NCBI GenBank assembly: GCA_902767845.1
Contig: CACXIV010000010.1
Span: forward strand, 1-64,000
Origin: an uncultured Ruminococcus sp.
Lineage (GTDB): Bacteria; Bacillota; Clostridia; Oscillospirales; Acutalibacteraceae
Direction of reading: 5' to 3'
DNA: 64,000 nt
Both the position numbers and the translations under genes were made by a program. The notes beneath the pieces were generated by a model, which searched no databases, was not told the origin of the DNA, and saw only the letters and a program-made list of their open reading frames with translations. Shown piece by piece: positions 7,548 to 16,147 of this stretch. Each line of letters opens with the position of its first letter. The first letter of the stretch is position 1.

Positions 7548-8828
7548 ATGAACTACGTAAACAGCGGCTCGGCAGAGCTTGAGCGCGAATATCAGGGATT
7601 AAAGCAGAAATACGAGGAGGTCAGGTCAAAGGGACTCAGCCTCAACATGGCGAGAGGCAAGCCCGGCAAGGAACAGCTTGACATCTCGAACGCGATCCTC
7701 GACGTTTTCACGAGCGAATCGGAGTTTATCGGCAACGACGGCATGGATATCCGCAACTACGGTATCCTCGACGGAATCTACGAGTGCCGTCAGCTTTTCG
7801 GAGAGATACTCGGAGTGCCGGCAGAGAACGTAATGATCGGCGGCAACTCCAGCCTCAACATGATGTTCGACACGATAAGCTGCATGATGACAAAGCCGAT
7901 CGAAGAGGGCTGCAAGGCGTGGTACAAGGTCGAGAACAGAAAGTTCCTCTGTCCCTCGCCGGGATACGACAGGCACTTCGGCATCACTGGCTACTACAAC
8001 TTTGAGATGATCCCGATCCCCATGACCGGGAGCGGTCCCGATATGGACATGATCGAGGAGCTCGTGTCAAACGACGACAGTATCAAGGGCATTTGGTGCG
8101 TTCCCAAATACTCAAATCCCCAGGGCATCACCTACAGCGACGAGACCGTAAGGCGGTTCGCTAACCTCAAGCCCGCGGCAAAGGATTTCAGGATAATCTG
8201 GGACAACGCCTACTGCATCCACGATATAACCGACACGCCCGACTCGCTGCTCAACATCTATGACGAGTGCAAAAAGGCAGGCAACGAGGATATGCCGATC
8301 CTGTTCTGCTCTACCTCAAAGATAACCTTCCCCGGAGCCGGAGTAGCGGCTATGGCGGCGTCCAAGAAGAACATGAAGGTCTTTAAGGAGCGCTACAACT
8401 ACCAGATTATCAGCTACGACAAGATGAACATGCTGCGCCACGTGCAGTTCTTCGGCGACTACAACGGCGTTTTGGAGCACATGAAAAAGCACAAGGCCAT
8501 CCTCAAGCCCAAGTTCGACATCGTGCTCGACGCGCTTAAAAAGGAGCTCGAGCCCGTGGGAATAGGGGAGTGGACAAAGCCCAACGGCGGCTACTTCGTA
8601 AGCATAGACGTACTCGACGGCACCGCAAAGCGCGTAGTGGAGCTTTGCAGGGAGGCAGGCGTTGTCCTCACCGGAGCCGGCGCCACATATCCCTACGGAA
8701 AGGATCCGCGCGATTCAAACATCAGGATCGCCCCGACCTTCCCGCCCAACGACGAGCTGCGGACCGCCATGGACGTGTTCTGCACCTGCGTAAAGCTCGC
8801 CGCCTGCGAGAAGCTGCTTGAAAAATAA
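7548..8828 (+). CDS. Aspartate-type aminotransferase (PLP fold type I)
   Basis: The product has 426 residues from ATG 7548 (AAGGAGAT upstream; the longer TTG frame lacks a ribosome site). It shows the fold-type I features of the atypical aspartate aminotransferase subgroup: the N-terminal LNMARGKPGKEQLD segment and YSNPQG. The PLP-binding lysine is in FCSTSKITFPGAG (Lys258), and a late RIAPTFP carries the substrate-carboxylate arginine. The expected reaction is L-aspartate + 2-oxoglutarate to oxaloacetate + glutamate. It is a single-gene transcription unit. Substrate preference is inferred from family resemblance only. Confidence 0.85.
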   Translation: MNYVNSGSAELEREYQGLKQKYEEVRSKGLSLNMARGKPGKEQLDISNAILDVFTSESEFIGNDGMDIRNYGILDGIYECRQLFGEILGVPAENVMIGGNSSLNMMFDTISCMMTKPIEEGCKAWYKVENRKFLCPSPGYDRHFGITGYYNFEMIPIPMTGSGPDMDMIEELVSNDDSIKGIWCVPKYSNPQGITYSDETVRRFANLKPAAKDFRIIWDNAYCIHDITDTPDSLLNIYDECKKAGNEDMPILFCSTSKITFPGAGVAAMAASKKNMKVFKERYNYQIISYDKMNMLRHVQFFGDYNGVLEHMKKHKAILKPKFDIVLDALKKELEPVGIGEWTKPNGGYFVSIDVLDGTAKRVVELCREAGVVLTGAGATYPYGKDPRDSNIRIAPTFPPNDELRTAMDVFCTCVKLAACEKLLEK

Positions 8829-8926
8829 AATGCTCGATTGAAAAGTGAAAATGTAAATTTTTGCATCGGTTTCTTGTGCAAATCTTATAAAGATAAATAT
8901 TTATTTATCAAATTTTTACTTATCCA

Positions 8927-8955
8927 TTGACAATTTAGCGAAAAAATCATATAAT
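8927..8955 (+). promoter_or_regulatory. Perfect consensus sigma-A promoter of secDF
   Basis: TTGACA at 8927-8932, a 17-base spacer, then TATAAT at 8950-8955. This is an exact consensus and the strongest-looking promoter in the window. It drives a leader of about 100 nucleotides. Confidence 0.92.
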
Positions 8956-8976
8956 AGCTCTGTTACGTCTGTAAGT

Positions 8977-9027
8977 ATGCACCCGTGGCAGGGCTGTTTT
9001 TTTATGCGAAAAACGCCCCGGGTGCAT
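8977..9027 (+). other. Long structured leader hairpin of secDF mRNA
   Basis: An outer stem pairs ATGCACCCG (8977-8985) with CGGGTGCAT (9019-9027). Stacked on it after a 5-base bulge (TGGCA), GGGC plus GTTTTT (8991-9001 with one bulged T) pairs with AAAAAC plus GCCC (9009-9018). This gives nearly 19 pairs in one arm. Three or more T follow the outer stem, so it could act as an attenuator; it ends 35 bases before the secD start. I do not recognise it as a known riboswitch class. Confidence 0.6.
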
Positions 9028-9062
9028 TTTCGGACAATTATTATACGGAGGTTTTTAAAGGC

Positions 9063-10472
9063 ATGAAAAGAGTTCCAAAGCCGGTGTTCTTCATTGTAGC
9101 TTTGCTGATACTTGCCTTTTCGTTTACTGCGATTTTCGGAGTATCCTACTATATAGGCGACAACAAAGTTACAGTAATTAAGGGTATCGGCGATATTCGA
9201 TGGGGAATCGACATCAGGGGCGGCGTAGAGGCGACGTTTAAGCCTGCCAACGGTTACGACGCTACTGACGAGCAGCTTGAATCTGCAAAATCCATTATTG
9301 AGCTTCGTATGGTTTCACAGGGTATCACCGACTACGAGCTGTACGCTGACAGAAACAGCGACAGGATCATCGTTCGTTTCCCCTGGAAGTCAGACGAAAA
9401 AGAATTTAACGCGGTAGAGGCGATCGACGAGATATCGTCAACAGCCAAACTGACGTTCAGACCCGGCAAATCATATGAGACAACGGACGTAGGCTCCGAC
9501 GGAGAGTACGTTTACAAGACCCCGACCGGCGATACCGCCACCGAGCTGATGGACGGATCAATGGTAGAAAAGGCCGAGGCGGGATATATCAACGACAACA
9601 ACGGCAAAAACGAGTATATCGTAAGCCTTACCCTCACCGACGAGGGCGCTCAGAAATTTGCCGAGATCACCGAGCAGTACCTCAACCAGACGGTTTCCAT
9701 CTGGATGGACGACATCATGCTCTCGGCTCCCACCGTTCAGGCTGTTATCAGCGACGGCAAGGCTCAGATCTCGGGCTCGTTCACGGCTCAGGAGGCAAAC
9801 AAGCTCGCCGAGAAGATCAACGCCGGCGCGCTGCCCTTCCAGCTTGAAACCGCAAACTACGGCAACATCAGCCCCACGCTGGGAGCCAACTCGCTCACAG
9901 CCATGGCGTACGCGGGCGTTATCGCGTTCATCGTTATCGCGATCCTCATGCTCGTGTTCTACCGCCTGCCCGGATTTATCGCCATCATCGCGCTCACGGG
10001 TCAGATGGGTCTTTCGATCGCCGCTATCTCGGGTTACTTCAACGCTATCCCCTCGTTCACAATGACCCTTCCGGGTATCGCGGGTCTGATACTCTCTATC
10101 GGTATGGGCGTTGACTGTAACGTAATCACAGCCGAGCGTATCAAGGAGGAAATGAACTCCGGACGCACTATCGACAGCGCCCTTGAAAAGGGTACCAAGA
10201 ACTCGCTGACCGCTATCATCGACGGTAACATGACGGTAATCATCGTTTCGATCATCCTTATGCTCGTATTCGGTCCGTCAAACATCCTCTCGTTCATCTT
10301 CGGCGAATCCACGACCGGTACCATCTACTCCTTCGGTTACACACTGCTTGTGGGCGTTATCTCCAACTTCATCATGGGCGTGCTCTTCTCAAGACTCATG
10401 CTCAGAAGTATCGCGGGCTTAAAGCCTCTGCGCAAAAAATGGTTCTTTGGAGGTGCTAAGGATGGCAAATAA
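9063..10472 (+). CDS. secD: Protein translocase subunit SecD
   Basis: The product has 469 residues from ATG 9063. The longer frame from 8985 runs through the leader hairpin and is rejected; the GGAGG at 9047-9051 is 11 bases from this ATG. The N-terminal helix is followed by the large periplasm-equivalent P1 domain (WGIDIRGGVEATF, LRMVSQGITDYEL). The C-terminal multi-helix RND-like block carries GIAGLILSIGMGVDCNVITAERIKEE. SecD works with SecF to pull preproteins through SecYEG using the proton gradient. No yajC lies upstream, and secF overlaps by 11 bases. Confidence 0.96.
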   Translation: MKRVPKPVFFIVALLILAFSFTAIFGVSYYIGDNKVTVIKGIGDIRWGIDIRGGVEATFKPANGYDATDEQLESAKSIIELRMVSQGITDYELYADRNSDRIIVRFPWKSDEKEFNAVEAIDEISSTAKLTFRPGKSYETTDVGSDGEYVYKTPTGDTATELMDGSMVEKAEAGYINDNNGKNEYIVSLTLTDEGAQKFAEITEQYLNQTVSIWMDDIMLSAPTVQAVISDGKAQISGSFTAQEANKLAEKINAGALPFQLETANYGNISPTLGANSLTAMAYAGVIAFIVIAILMLVFYRLPGFIAIIALTGQMGLSIAAISGYFNAIPSFTMTLPGIAGLILSIGMGVDCNVITAERIKEEMNSGRTIDSALEKGTKNSLTAIIDGNMTVIIVSIILMLVFGPSNILSFIFGESTTGTIYSFGYTLLVGVISNFIMGVLFSRLMLRSIAGLKPLRKKWFFGGAKDGK

Positions 10473-11463
10473 GATCAATTCTAAATCACAGGCTCCTCTG
10501 ACCGAACAGGAAATCAGCGAAAAGTTCAACGGCGGCAAAAAGATCATTGACTTTGTCGGCAAGAAAAAGATCTTTTTCTGCATTTCACTCGGTATTATCG
10601 TAATCGGCATAATCTTTAACTTTATCTTCGGCACAAGGCTCGATATCCAGTTCTCGGGCGGCGCCACGCTGACCTTCAGCTACACCGGCGACGTTGACCA
10701 GAACGATCTGTATGACTTTATCCAGGAAAAGACCACGGATAAGATCACTACCTCATTCTCTCAGGATCTTATGGGCAACACCGGCAACAATGTTTCCGTT
10801 CAGTTCTCGGGCAACGACTCGATCGAGACCGAGATCCAGAAGAACCTTGAATCCGAGCTTCAGGCTCAGTATCCCGAAAACAACTTTGTATGTCTCGAGG
10901 CGAACTCGGTAGACGCTTCAATGGGCTTCATGTTCCTGCTCAAGTGTCTTGCCGCCGTAGCTTTGGCGAGCATATTGATGGTTATTTACGTAACTATCAG
11001 ATTTAAGAAGATCGGCGGTCTTTCGGCAGGCGTGATGGCTCTCGTAGCCCTCTTCCACGACGTCGCCATGATCTACTTCCTCTACGTCATTTTCCAGATG
11101 CCTATCGACTCCAACTTCATCGCCGTTGTTCTTATGATCATCGGTTACTCGCTGAACGATACGATCGTTATTTACGACCGCGTCCGCGAGCAGAGAAGGC
11201 TCATGGGCAGAAGCACCGATGTGGGCACGATCTTCAACGTAAGCTGCACAAAGACCCTCAAGAGAACGATCATGACCTCGGTCACCACCTTCTCGGCGAT
11301 CCTTATCGTTTATATCGTAGCTACCGTATTCAATATCGCTTCGGTTAAGGGCTTCGCTCTTCCGATGATGATCGGCGTTATCTCGGGCTGCTACTCCTCG
11401 ATCTGTATCGCGGGTCCCCTCTGGGTCATCTGGCAGAACCGCAAGGCTTCAAAGAAAGCTTAA
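10462..11463 (+). CDS. secF: Protein translocase subunit SecF
   Basis: The product has 333 residues from ATG 10462, which overlaps the end of secD by 11 bases. TTTGGAGGTG within secD is its ribosome site, so translation is coupled. It contains the SecF hallmarks: LDIQFSGGATLTF in the first extracytoplasmic domain, then six membrane helices with IIGYSLNDTIVIYDRVREQ and a late SVTTF segment. It partners SecD in the accessory translocase complex. A strong terminator closes the secDF operon. Confidence 0.96.
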   Translation: MANKINSKSQAPLTEQEISEKFNGGKKIIDFVGKKKIFFCISLGIIVIGIIFNFIFGTRLDIQFSGGATLTFSYTGDVDQNDLYDFIQEKTTDKITTSFSQDLMGNTGNNVSVQFSGNDSIETEIQKNLESELQAQYPENNFVCLEANSVDASMGFMFLLKCLAAVALASILMVIYVTIRFKKIGGLSAGVMALVALFHDVAMIYFLYVIFQMPIDSNFIAVVLMIIGYSLNDTIVIYDRVREQRRLMGRSTDVGTIFNVSCTKTLKRTIMTSVTTFSAILIVYIVATVFNIASVKGFALPMMIGVISGCYSSICIAGPLWVIWQNRKASKKA

Positions 11464-11473
11464 TAAAACCGCT

Positions 11474-11507
11474 AAAGGCGTTGCTTAGGCAGCGCCTTTA
11501 TTTTTTT
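11474..11507 (+). terminator. Intrinsic terminator after secF
   Basis: An 11-bp stem AAAGGCGTTGC/GCAGCGCCTTT (one G-T pair) has a TTAG loop and is followed by A and seven T. Confidence 0.93.
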
Positions 11508-11602
11508 ACAATAACAGCCGTTGAAAATGCTTGAGGCAGCACCGTATTTATACAGTCGGGAATTTAAGCTTTATGATTTATCCAACCTAACTCCCCGACC
11601 GA

Positions 11603-11983
11603 CTATAAAATATTCTCCGCCACAGGGTACTCGCTGTCCTTAATGGACTCGAGCGCCTTTTTTGCAGCCTCGCTGCTCGAAAAATACATTCCCTTCGAGC
11701 CGTTTTCGATATACGCCTTCATCTGCGCTACGCTTATTCCGATCTGATCGACGTAGTCGTGTATCAGCACGGCGTCGATCTTTCTCGAGGTCTCGCTCCA
11801 CCTGTCCTCAAGCTCACGGCACCTTTGCTCTGCCTCTGAGAGCTCGTTTTGATCCACGAGCCGGTCTATGGTGCCGATCTCCTCAAGGCAGCCGTTCACG
11901 CTGCGGCTCACGCTGAACAGCTCGAACACCGCGCCCGACAGACACAGCGAAAAGATTATTACCGATATTATTATCCGCTTCAT
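11603..11983 (-). CDS. DUF4363-like small membrane-anchored protein
   Basis: This 126-residue protein has one N-terminal hydrophobic helix (about residues 4-24). The rest is an acidic, mostly helical extracytoplasmic domain, with a coiled-coil-like ELSEAEQRCRELEDRW segment and a YIENGSKGMYFSSSEAAKKALE region. It overlaps the upstream DUF421 gene by four bases. DUF421-DUF4363 pairs recur in endospore formers, so the two probably act together at the membrane. No catalytic motif is visible. The function is unknown; the DUF4363 label rests on resemblance and pairing. Confidence 0.7.
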   Translation of the reverse strand: MKRIIISVIIFSLCLSGAVFELFSVSRSVNGCLEEIGTIDRLVDQNELSEAEQRCRELEDRWSETSRKIDAVLIHDYVDQIGISVAQMKAYIENGSKGMYFSSSEAAKKALESIKDSEYPVAENIL

Positions 11984-12657
11984 TTCTTTTTCTCCCTGTC
12001 GATGATTTTGTAGTTACCGGCGCTGTCGAGGGTCATGATGAACACGTCGGAGAGCGATTTATTATTCTCTTTTAGAATATTACGCACCTTTTTCTCGTTC
12101 TGGCAGCACAGGGTCAGCGAGGCTTTCAGCAGCTCGCCGTCGCTGATCACAACGGCCTCGAGCTTGTTGTCCTCGGCTTTTATTCCGAGCTGCTCAACGC
12201 TGGGCGCGCGCTTTTCGGGCTTTTCGAGCACGCTTACCGTGCCGTTTGTCTCGACTATGCAATACTGCACGTCGTCGAGCGTAAAAACGTCCTGCTGCCT
12301 GAGCTGCGCGAAAAGATCCTCGGTGGTCAGCCTCAGCCGCCGCATCTCCCTCTGCAAAAGCTCACCGTCCTTTATCACCACCACGGGACTGCCGCAAACC
12401 AGCCTGCGGATCCTTCTGCTCTTCATCATGATAACGCTCGTCGCGATCTCGAGCGAAACGAGCACCAGCACAGGGATAACTCCGCTCAAAAGCGGCTGCG
12501 ACGTGTTCTGCATTGGCAGGGAGGCGATGTCCGACACCACGAGTGTCACCACGAGCTCGCTCGGCTGCATGTCGCTTATCTGCCGCTTGCCCATCAGTCG
12601 GATCGCCAAAATTATGAATACGTACAGCACCAGCGTGCGCAAAATTGAAATCAGCAT
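11980..12657 (-). CDS. DUF421 family membrane protein (YetF-like)
   Basis: The product has 225 residues: three N-terminal membrane helices with the family motif RLMGKRQISDMQPSELVVTLVVSD, then a cytoplasmic domain containing PVVVIKDGELLQREMRRLRLTTEDL and YCIVETNGTVSVLEKP. This is the YetF/YcaP type. A minus-strand TATAAT (plus coordinates 12692-12697) lies 35 bases upstream, and GGTGAT precedes the start. It is transcribed divergently from the germination operon and is the first gene of a two-gene unit with the DUF4363 protein. The biochemical role is unknown. Confidence 0.88.
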   Translation of the reverse strand: MLISILRTLVLYVFIILAIRLMGKRQISDMQPSELVVTLVVSDIASLPMQNTSQPLLSGVIPVLVLVSLEIATSVIMMKSRRIRRLVCGSPVVVIKDGELLQREMRRLRLTTEDLFAQLRQQDVFTLDDVQYCIVETNGTVSVLEKPEKRAPSVEQLGIKAEDNKLEAVVISDGELLKASLTLCCQNEKKVRNILKENNKSLSDVFIMTLDSAGNYKIIDREKKK

Positions 12658-12706
12658 TTAATCACCGGGGATATTATTTGCGGCGGCAGGGATTATATTC
12701 TTTTTC

Positions 12707-12734
12707 GGAATAAAAAGCGAAAAAGGGCATATCA
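12707..12734 (+). promoter_or_regulatory. Sigma-G-like promoter of the gerA operon
   Basis: GGAATA at 12707-12712 and CATATCA at 12728-12734 are separated by 15 bases. They resemble the forespore sigma-G pattern (-35 TGnATA, -10 CATnnTA), with mismatches in each box. Forespore expression is what is expected for a germinant receptor. Confidence 0.4.
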
Positions 12735-12772
12735 TAAGAGCGATAATCACGAATCAAAGGGGCGGAGATAAT

Positions 12773-14236
12773 ATGAATAATTCTTTATCGGAAAAATTAT
12801 CCGAGCTAAAGGCGGACTTCGCGGATTCTGCCGACCTTACCGTCCGCGTCGTCACGTTAAAGTCTGTCCGCAATATCCGCGCGGCGATCGTCACCATAGA
12901 GGGGATGTGCGACAAGGAGCAGCTTTCGCAGTCGGTAATCAATCCGCTCATGCCCTATGACTTCGGCATGCTCGACGGGGAACAGGCCGCGCAGCGGATC
13001 CTCAGCTCGGTAACGGCGTCGTCGGACGTTACGACCTTTTACACAAAGCAGGAGCTTATCACCTATATAACCTCGGGCTTCGCGGCGGTGATAGTAGACG
13101 GAGCCGAAACAATGCTCGCGGCAGGCGTGCAGGGGTACTCCTTCCGCGGGGTAAGCGAGCCCGAGAGCGAGGTAGTCCAGCGCGGCTCGCGAGAGGGCTT
13201 TACCGAGCCGCTCAGGGTGAACATGTCGCTGATCCGCAGGAGGATCAAAAACCCCGACCTTGTGTTTGAGCAGGCGTCGGTGGGCGGAGAATCGCGCACT
13301 CAGATAATGCTCTGCTATTTGCAGAGCAGAACCTCGCCAAAGCTGCTCGGCAAGCTCAGAAAGCGGCTGGAGCGCTGCGACCTCGACTCTGTGCTCGCGT
13401 CGGGATATCTGTCCGAATATTTGGAGGACGGCAAAACCAGCCGCCTGTTCTCGGGAGTCGGTATCTCCGAGCGCCCCGACACGGTCTGCGGAAAGCTCAC
13501 CGAGGGCAGGATCGCGGTGATCGTCGACGGCACGCCTGCCGTGATAATCGTTCCGAGGCTGTTCGTCGAGGAATTTCAGGGGGTAGACGATTACTCCAAC
13601 CGCACCTATTACGCCGCGTTTATCCGCCTCACAAAGTACCTCTCGTTTTTTGCCGCCGTGTTCCTGCCGGGGCTGTACGTCGCGCTGGCGCAGTTCCACC
13701 CGGAGTATTTTCCGACGATGATTTTGATAAAGACCTCGGAATCCCTCGCGCAGACACCGCTGCCGGTAACGCTTGAGGTGCTGGCGATCACCTTTGTTTA
13801 CGAGATAATGAAGGAGGCAGGGCTGCGTATCCCCAAATCGCTCGGCCACGCGGTCGGAATAGTGGGCGCGCTCGTGATCGGAGAAAGCGCCGTTAACGCC
13901 GGCATAATCAGCTCGTCCACGCTGATGGTCGTCGCCACCGCCGCTATATGCAGCTATGTGACCTCGCCGCTGTATCCGCCGGTAACGATGCTCAGGTTCA
14001 TCTATATCGTCATAGGCGGACTGTGCGGACTGTGGGGGATCACCCTCGCCGCCGCGGTGATGATAATAAGCATGTGCTCAAAGACCTCGCTCGGGGTGCC
14101 GTATATGTCGTCGCTGGCGCCGTTCTCGCTCAGGACTATGCGCGACGTTTTTGTCCGCGCCGACTGGAAAACTCTCTCAAAGCACGTCATACGGGTTCAG
14201 AAATTCAAGGAGACGGAGGCGGAAAGCGTTGAATAA
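12773..14236 (+). CDS. gerAA: Spore germinant receptor subunit A (GerA family)
   Basis: The product has 487 residues with a large N-terminal cytoplasmic region and a C-terminal block of about five membrane helices. Family segments are QGYSFRGVSEPESEVVQRGSRE, RRRIKNPDL and GALVIGESAVNAGIIS. It starts at ATG 12773 after GGGGCGGAG. GerA-family A subunits sit in the spore inner membrane and, with the B and C subunits, sense germinants and open an ion pathway. It is followed by overlapping gerAB and gerAC in the usual order. The ligand cannot be predicted. Confidence 0.95.
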   Translation: MNNSLSEKLSELKADFADSADLTVRVVTLKSVRNIRAAIVTIEGMCDKEQLSQSVINPLMPYDFGMLDGEQAAQRILSSVTASSDVTTFYTKQELITYITSGFAAVIVDGAETMLAAGVQGYSFRGVSEPESEVVQRGSREGFTEPLRVNMSLIRRRIKNPDLVFEQASVGGESRTQIMLCYLQSRTSPKLLGKLRKRLERCDLDSVLASGYLSEYLEDGKTSRLFSGVGISERPDTVCGKLTEGRIAVIVDGTPAVIIVPRLFVEEFQGVDDYSNRTYYAAFIRLTKYLSFFAAVFLPGLYVALAQFHPEYFPTMILIKTSESLAQTPLPVTLEVLAITFVYEIMKEAGLRIPKSLGHAVGIVGALVIGESAVNAGIISSSTLMVVATAAICSYVTSPLYPPVTMLRFIYIVIGGLCGLWGITLAAAVMIISMCSKTSLGVPYMSSLAPFSLRTMRDVFVRADWKTLSKHVIRVQKFKETEAESVE

Positions 14237-15308
14237 GCTCAGGTTTTCTTCAAAGCGTTTTTTGCTGACGCTCATGCTCTGCGCGTGTTCGGTCATCCTT
14301 TTGCAGAACAAGGATCTGTCGCCGAACGCCTCGTTTTCCTTCAACATCATCTGCATGCTGTGCGGACTTTCGGTCTGTTTTCTGCTGTTCGTCCCGTCGC
14401 TGATAATAAAACGCCGCACCGGGCTGGATTTTCTCACCGTCGCGCGGGTCAAGACCCCGTCGCTCAGGCTCCCGACGGCGGTGTTTTACTCGCTGTATCT
14501 GATTTTTACCGCCGAGTTTTTTCTGCTGCCGTACACCGACATGTTCGCCAAAAAGTATTACTCCGGCGTCACGCCCTGCGCTGTCGCCCTGCTGCTCGTT
14601 CTGACCTGCGTTTACGCCGCCGTCAAGGGCGTTAACGTCATAACGCGGTTCGGGATATTCCTTTTCGGCTTCGCGTTTGTCACAAACGCGCTGATGTTCG
14701 GCGGAAGCCTCGGCTCGCTCGATTTCAGCCTGTACGGCTTTGAGCTCAGCGGCGGCAGCGGAGATTTTTGGCGCGACTCGCTTTACTTTGTGACTCCGGC
14801 GTTTATCGCTGTGCTGTACGCGTGTCTGTCGGGCGCGACGGAGAATTTCAGGCTCAGGCAGCCGGTGTTCGCGCTGATATTCACCGGCGTAAAGTTCGCT
14901 CTCGTTTTGTTTTTCATCTTCTTTTCGCTCGGCGATTACGCCGGAAAGCAGGAGTACCCGACCTTTACGCTGTCGCGCGCGGCTCGGCTCGGAAGCTTCG
15001 GAGGGATCGAGAGCTTTTATCTCGCGCTGGCTACGATGTCGGTATTCATGATAATATCGCTCATCCTCTGCGCCGCGACAAAAAGCGTAAAAAGGGAGTC
15101 GGACGTAAAATACGTCGCGGTTTTCGCGGCGATAATCTTTTCGGCGCACATCTGCGGAACGTATATTGATTCCGTAAAAGAAATATTCACGAGCACCGGG
15201 CTGTTTGTTATCCTTACTGCGGCAGCCGCCTTGGTGCCGCTCGGCTATGTTTTTACAGGGAGGAAGTCAAATGCGCGCAAAGCTCTGCGTAATACTGATA
15301 TGCCTTAG
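14229..15308 (+). CDS. gerAB: Spore germination permease-like subunit B
   Basis: The product has 359 residues from TTG 14229, chosen because GGAGGCGG lies just upstream and the start overlaps the gerAA stop by eight bases. The longer frame has no ribosome site. About ten hydrophobic helices are visible, as in the amino-acid-permease-like GerAB family, whose members bind germinants such as L-alanine in their membrane core. The gene overlaps gerAC by 38 bases, indicating tight translational coupling. Confidence 0.9.
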   Translation: MNKLRFSSKRFLLTLMLCACSVILLQNKDLSPNASFSFNIICMLCGLSVCFLLFVPSLIIKRRTGLDFLTVARVKTPSLRLPTAVFYSLYLIFTAEFFLLPYTDMFAKKYYSGVTPCAVALLLVLTCVYAAVKGVNVITRFGIFLFGFAFVTNALMFGGSLGSLDFSLYGFELSGGSGDFWRDSLYFVTPAFIAVLYACLSGATENFRLRQPVFALIFTGVKFALVLFFIFFSLGDYAGKQEYPTFTLSRAARLGSFGGIESFYLALATMSVFMIISLILCAATKSVKRESDVKYVAVFAAIIFSAHICGTYIDSVKEIFTSTGLFVILTAAAALVPLGYVFTGRKSNARKALRNTDMP

Positions 15309-15867
15309 CTCGGTCTTGCTCTCGGGCTGTCAAACCTCGCGGAAGATAGAGACCGCCTCGATCATTGAGAACGTCAGCATTTCCGCCGAGGACTCGCGGG
15401 TCTGCTACACCTTCTATATCCTTTCCTCCGACGACAAGCCAAAGGGGATAAGGATACCGGCGGATTCGTTCGGCGAGGCGCGTAAGCTCGCCGAAAGTGA
15501 GTATATCCCGAACCTCTCGCTTTCAAAGCTCGAGCTGCTTTTGATCGAGGACAGCCTTTCAGACCGCGCGCTCGAGAGCGATATTGAATATATATCCACT
15601 CAGCCGTCGTTTTCGCCCTCGGCGTACGTCGCGCTTTGCGACCGAAATACGCTGGAGGCGTTCAGCCGCACCGCCGGCGGTCAGAGGCTGATCGAGGAGC
15701 AGCTCACGCTTTTGAAGAAAAACGACCCATCCGTCTGCGTCAACTACCTGAGCGTTTTCAACCGCTTTGCCTCGTCAAAAACAAAGGATTTCACCGTGGG
15801 GTACGTCACCTGCGACGGCGAGATGAAGATCTCCGCGAAAAAAATAGAGAAAACAAAGGCGCGCTGA
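15271..15867 (+). CDS. gerAC: Short GerAC-type spore germination lipoprotein
   Basis: The product has 198 residues from ATG 15271, with CAGGGAGGAAG upstream. It has a signal peptide with lipobox LSGC; Cys19 would be lipidated. Position after gerAA-gerAB identifies it as the C subunit, but family members are usually about 370-400 residues. Only the N-terminal domain is represented, and the frame closes naturally at a stop that overlaps the operon terminator. No continuation is visible in other frames before the terminator, so this looks like a genuinely short version rather than a recent frameshift. Confidence 0.72.
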   Translation: MRAKLCVILICLSSVLLSGCQTSRKIETASIIENVSISAEDSRVCYTFYILSSDDKPKGIRIPADSFGEARKLAESEYIPNLSLSKLELLLIEDSLSDRALESDIEYISTQPSFSPSAYVALCDRNTLEAFSRTAGGQRLIEEQLTLLKKNDPSVCVNYLSVFNRFASSKTKDFTVGYVTCDGEMKISAKKIEKTKAR

Positions 15868-15886
15868 TTATCGGCGCGCTTTTCTT
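15859..15886 (+). terminator. Terminator overlapping the gerAC stop
   Basis: GCGCGC (15859-15864) pairs with GCGCGC (15874-15879) and is followed by TTTTC TTTT. The upstream arm is inside the last codons of gerAC. Confidence 0.75.
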
Positions 15887-16066
15887 TTGCCGAAGCAAAA
15901 CGGAAATCACGGCTTTTTGACGTCTGCGGCGGCGGCCGTTTTTAAAAAAAGCGCGAATAAGCCGCCTCCAAAGGCGCATAGGCTGTTATGATCCGTAAAC
16001 GGTTTGACGGCAGGCTTATATTTGACGGAATTTGACCGACTCGCCGTAATAATGGGAAATTGTGTA

Positions 16067-16095
16067 TTGATAATTTATCAAATGTATTGTATAAT
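16067..16095 (+). promoter_or_regulatory. Sigma-A promoter of the hprK operon with palindrome at -35
   Basis: TTGATA at 16067-16072, a 17-base spacer and TATAAT at 16090-16095. The -35 is half of the palindrome TTGATAATTTATCAA (16067-16081), which could be an operator. A second TATAAT lies at 16105-16110. Confidence 0.75.
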
Positions 16096-16147
16096 AATAC
16101 TATCTATAATGTGTAACTATATCTTATTATTAAAAGGCGGTGGCATT

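Noticed and set aside
8985..9062. 26-residue N-terminal extension of SecD
   Set aside because: The segment is the structured leader; the protein from ATG 9063 begins exactly at the conserved SecD N-terminus.
11508..11602. Terminator for the DUF421-DUF4363 unit
   Set aside because: A possible stem (TCGGGGAGTT with AATTCCCGA) has a mismatch and a long loop without a convincing T run on the minus strand.
15868..16060. Small gene or RNA in the gap before hprK
   Set aside because: Only weak GC hairpins are visible; no frame with a ribosome site and no tRNA-like fold.
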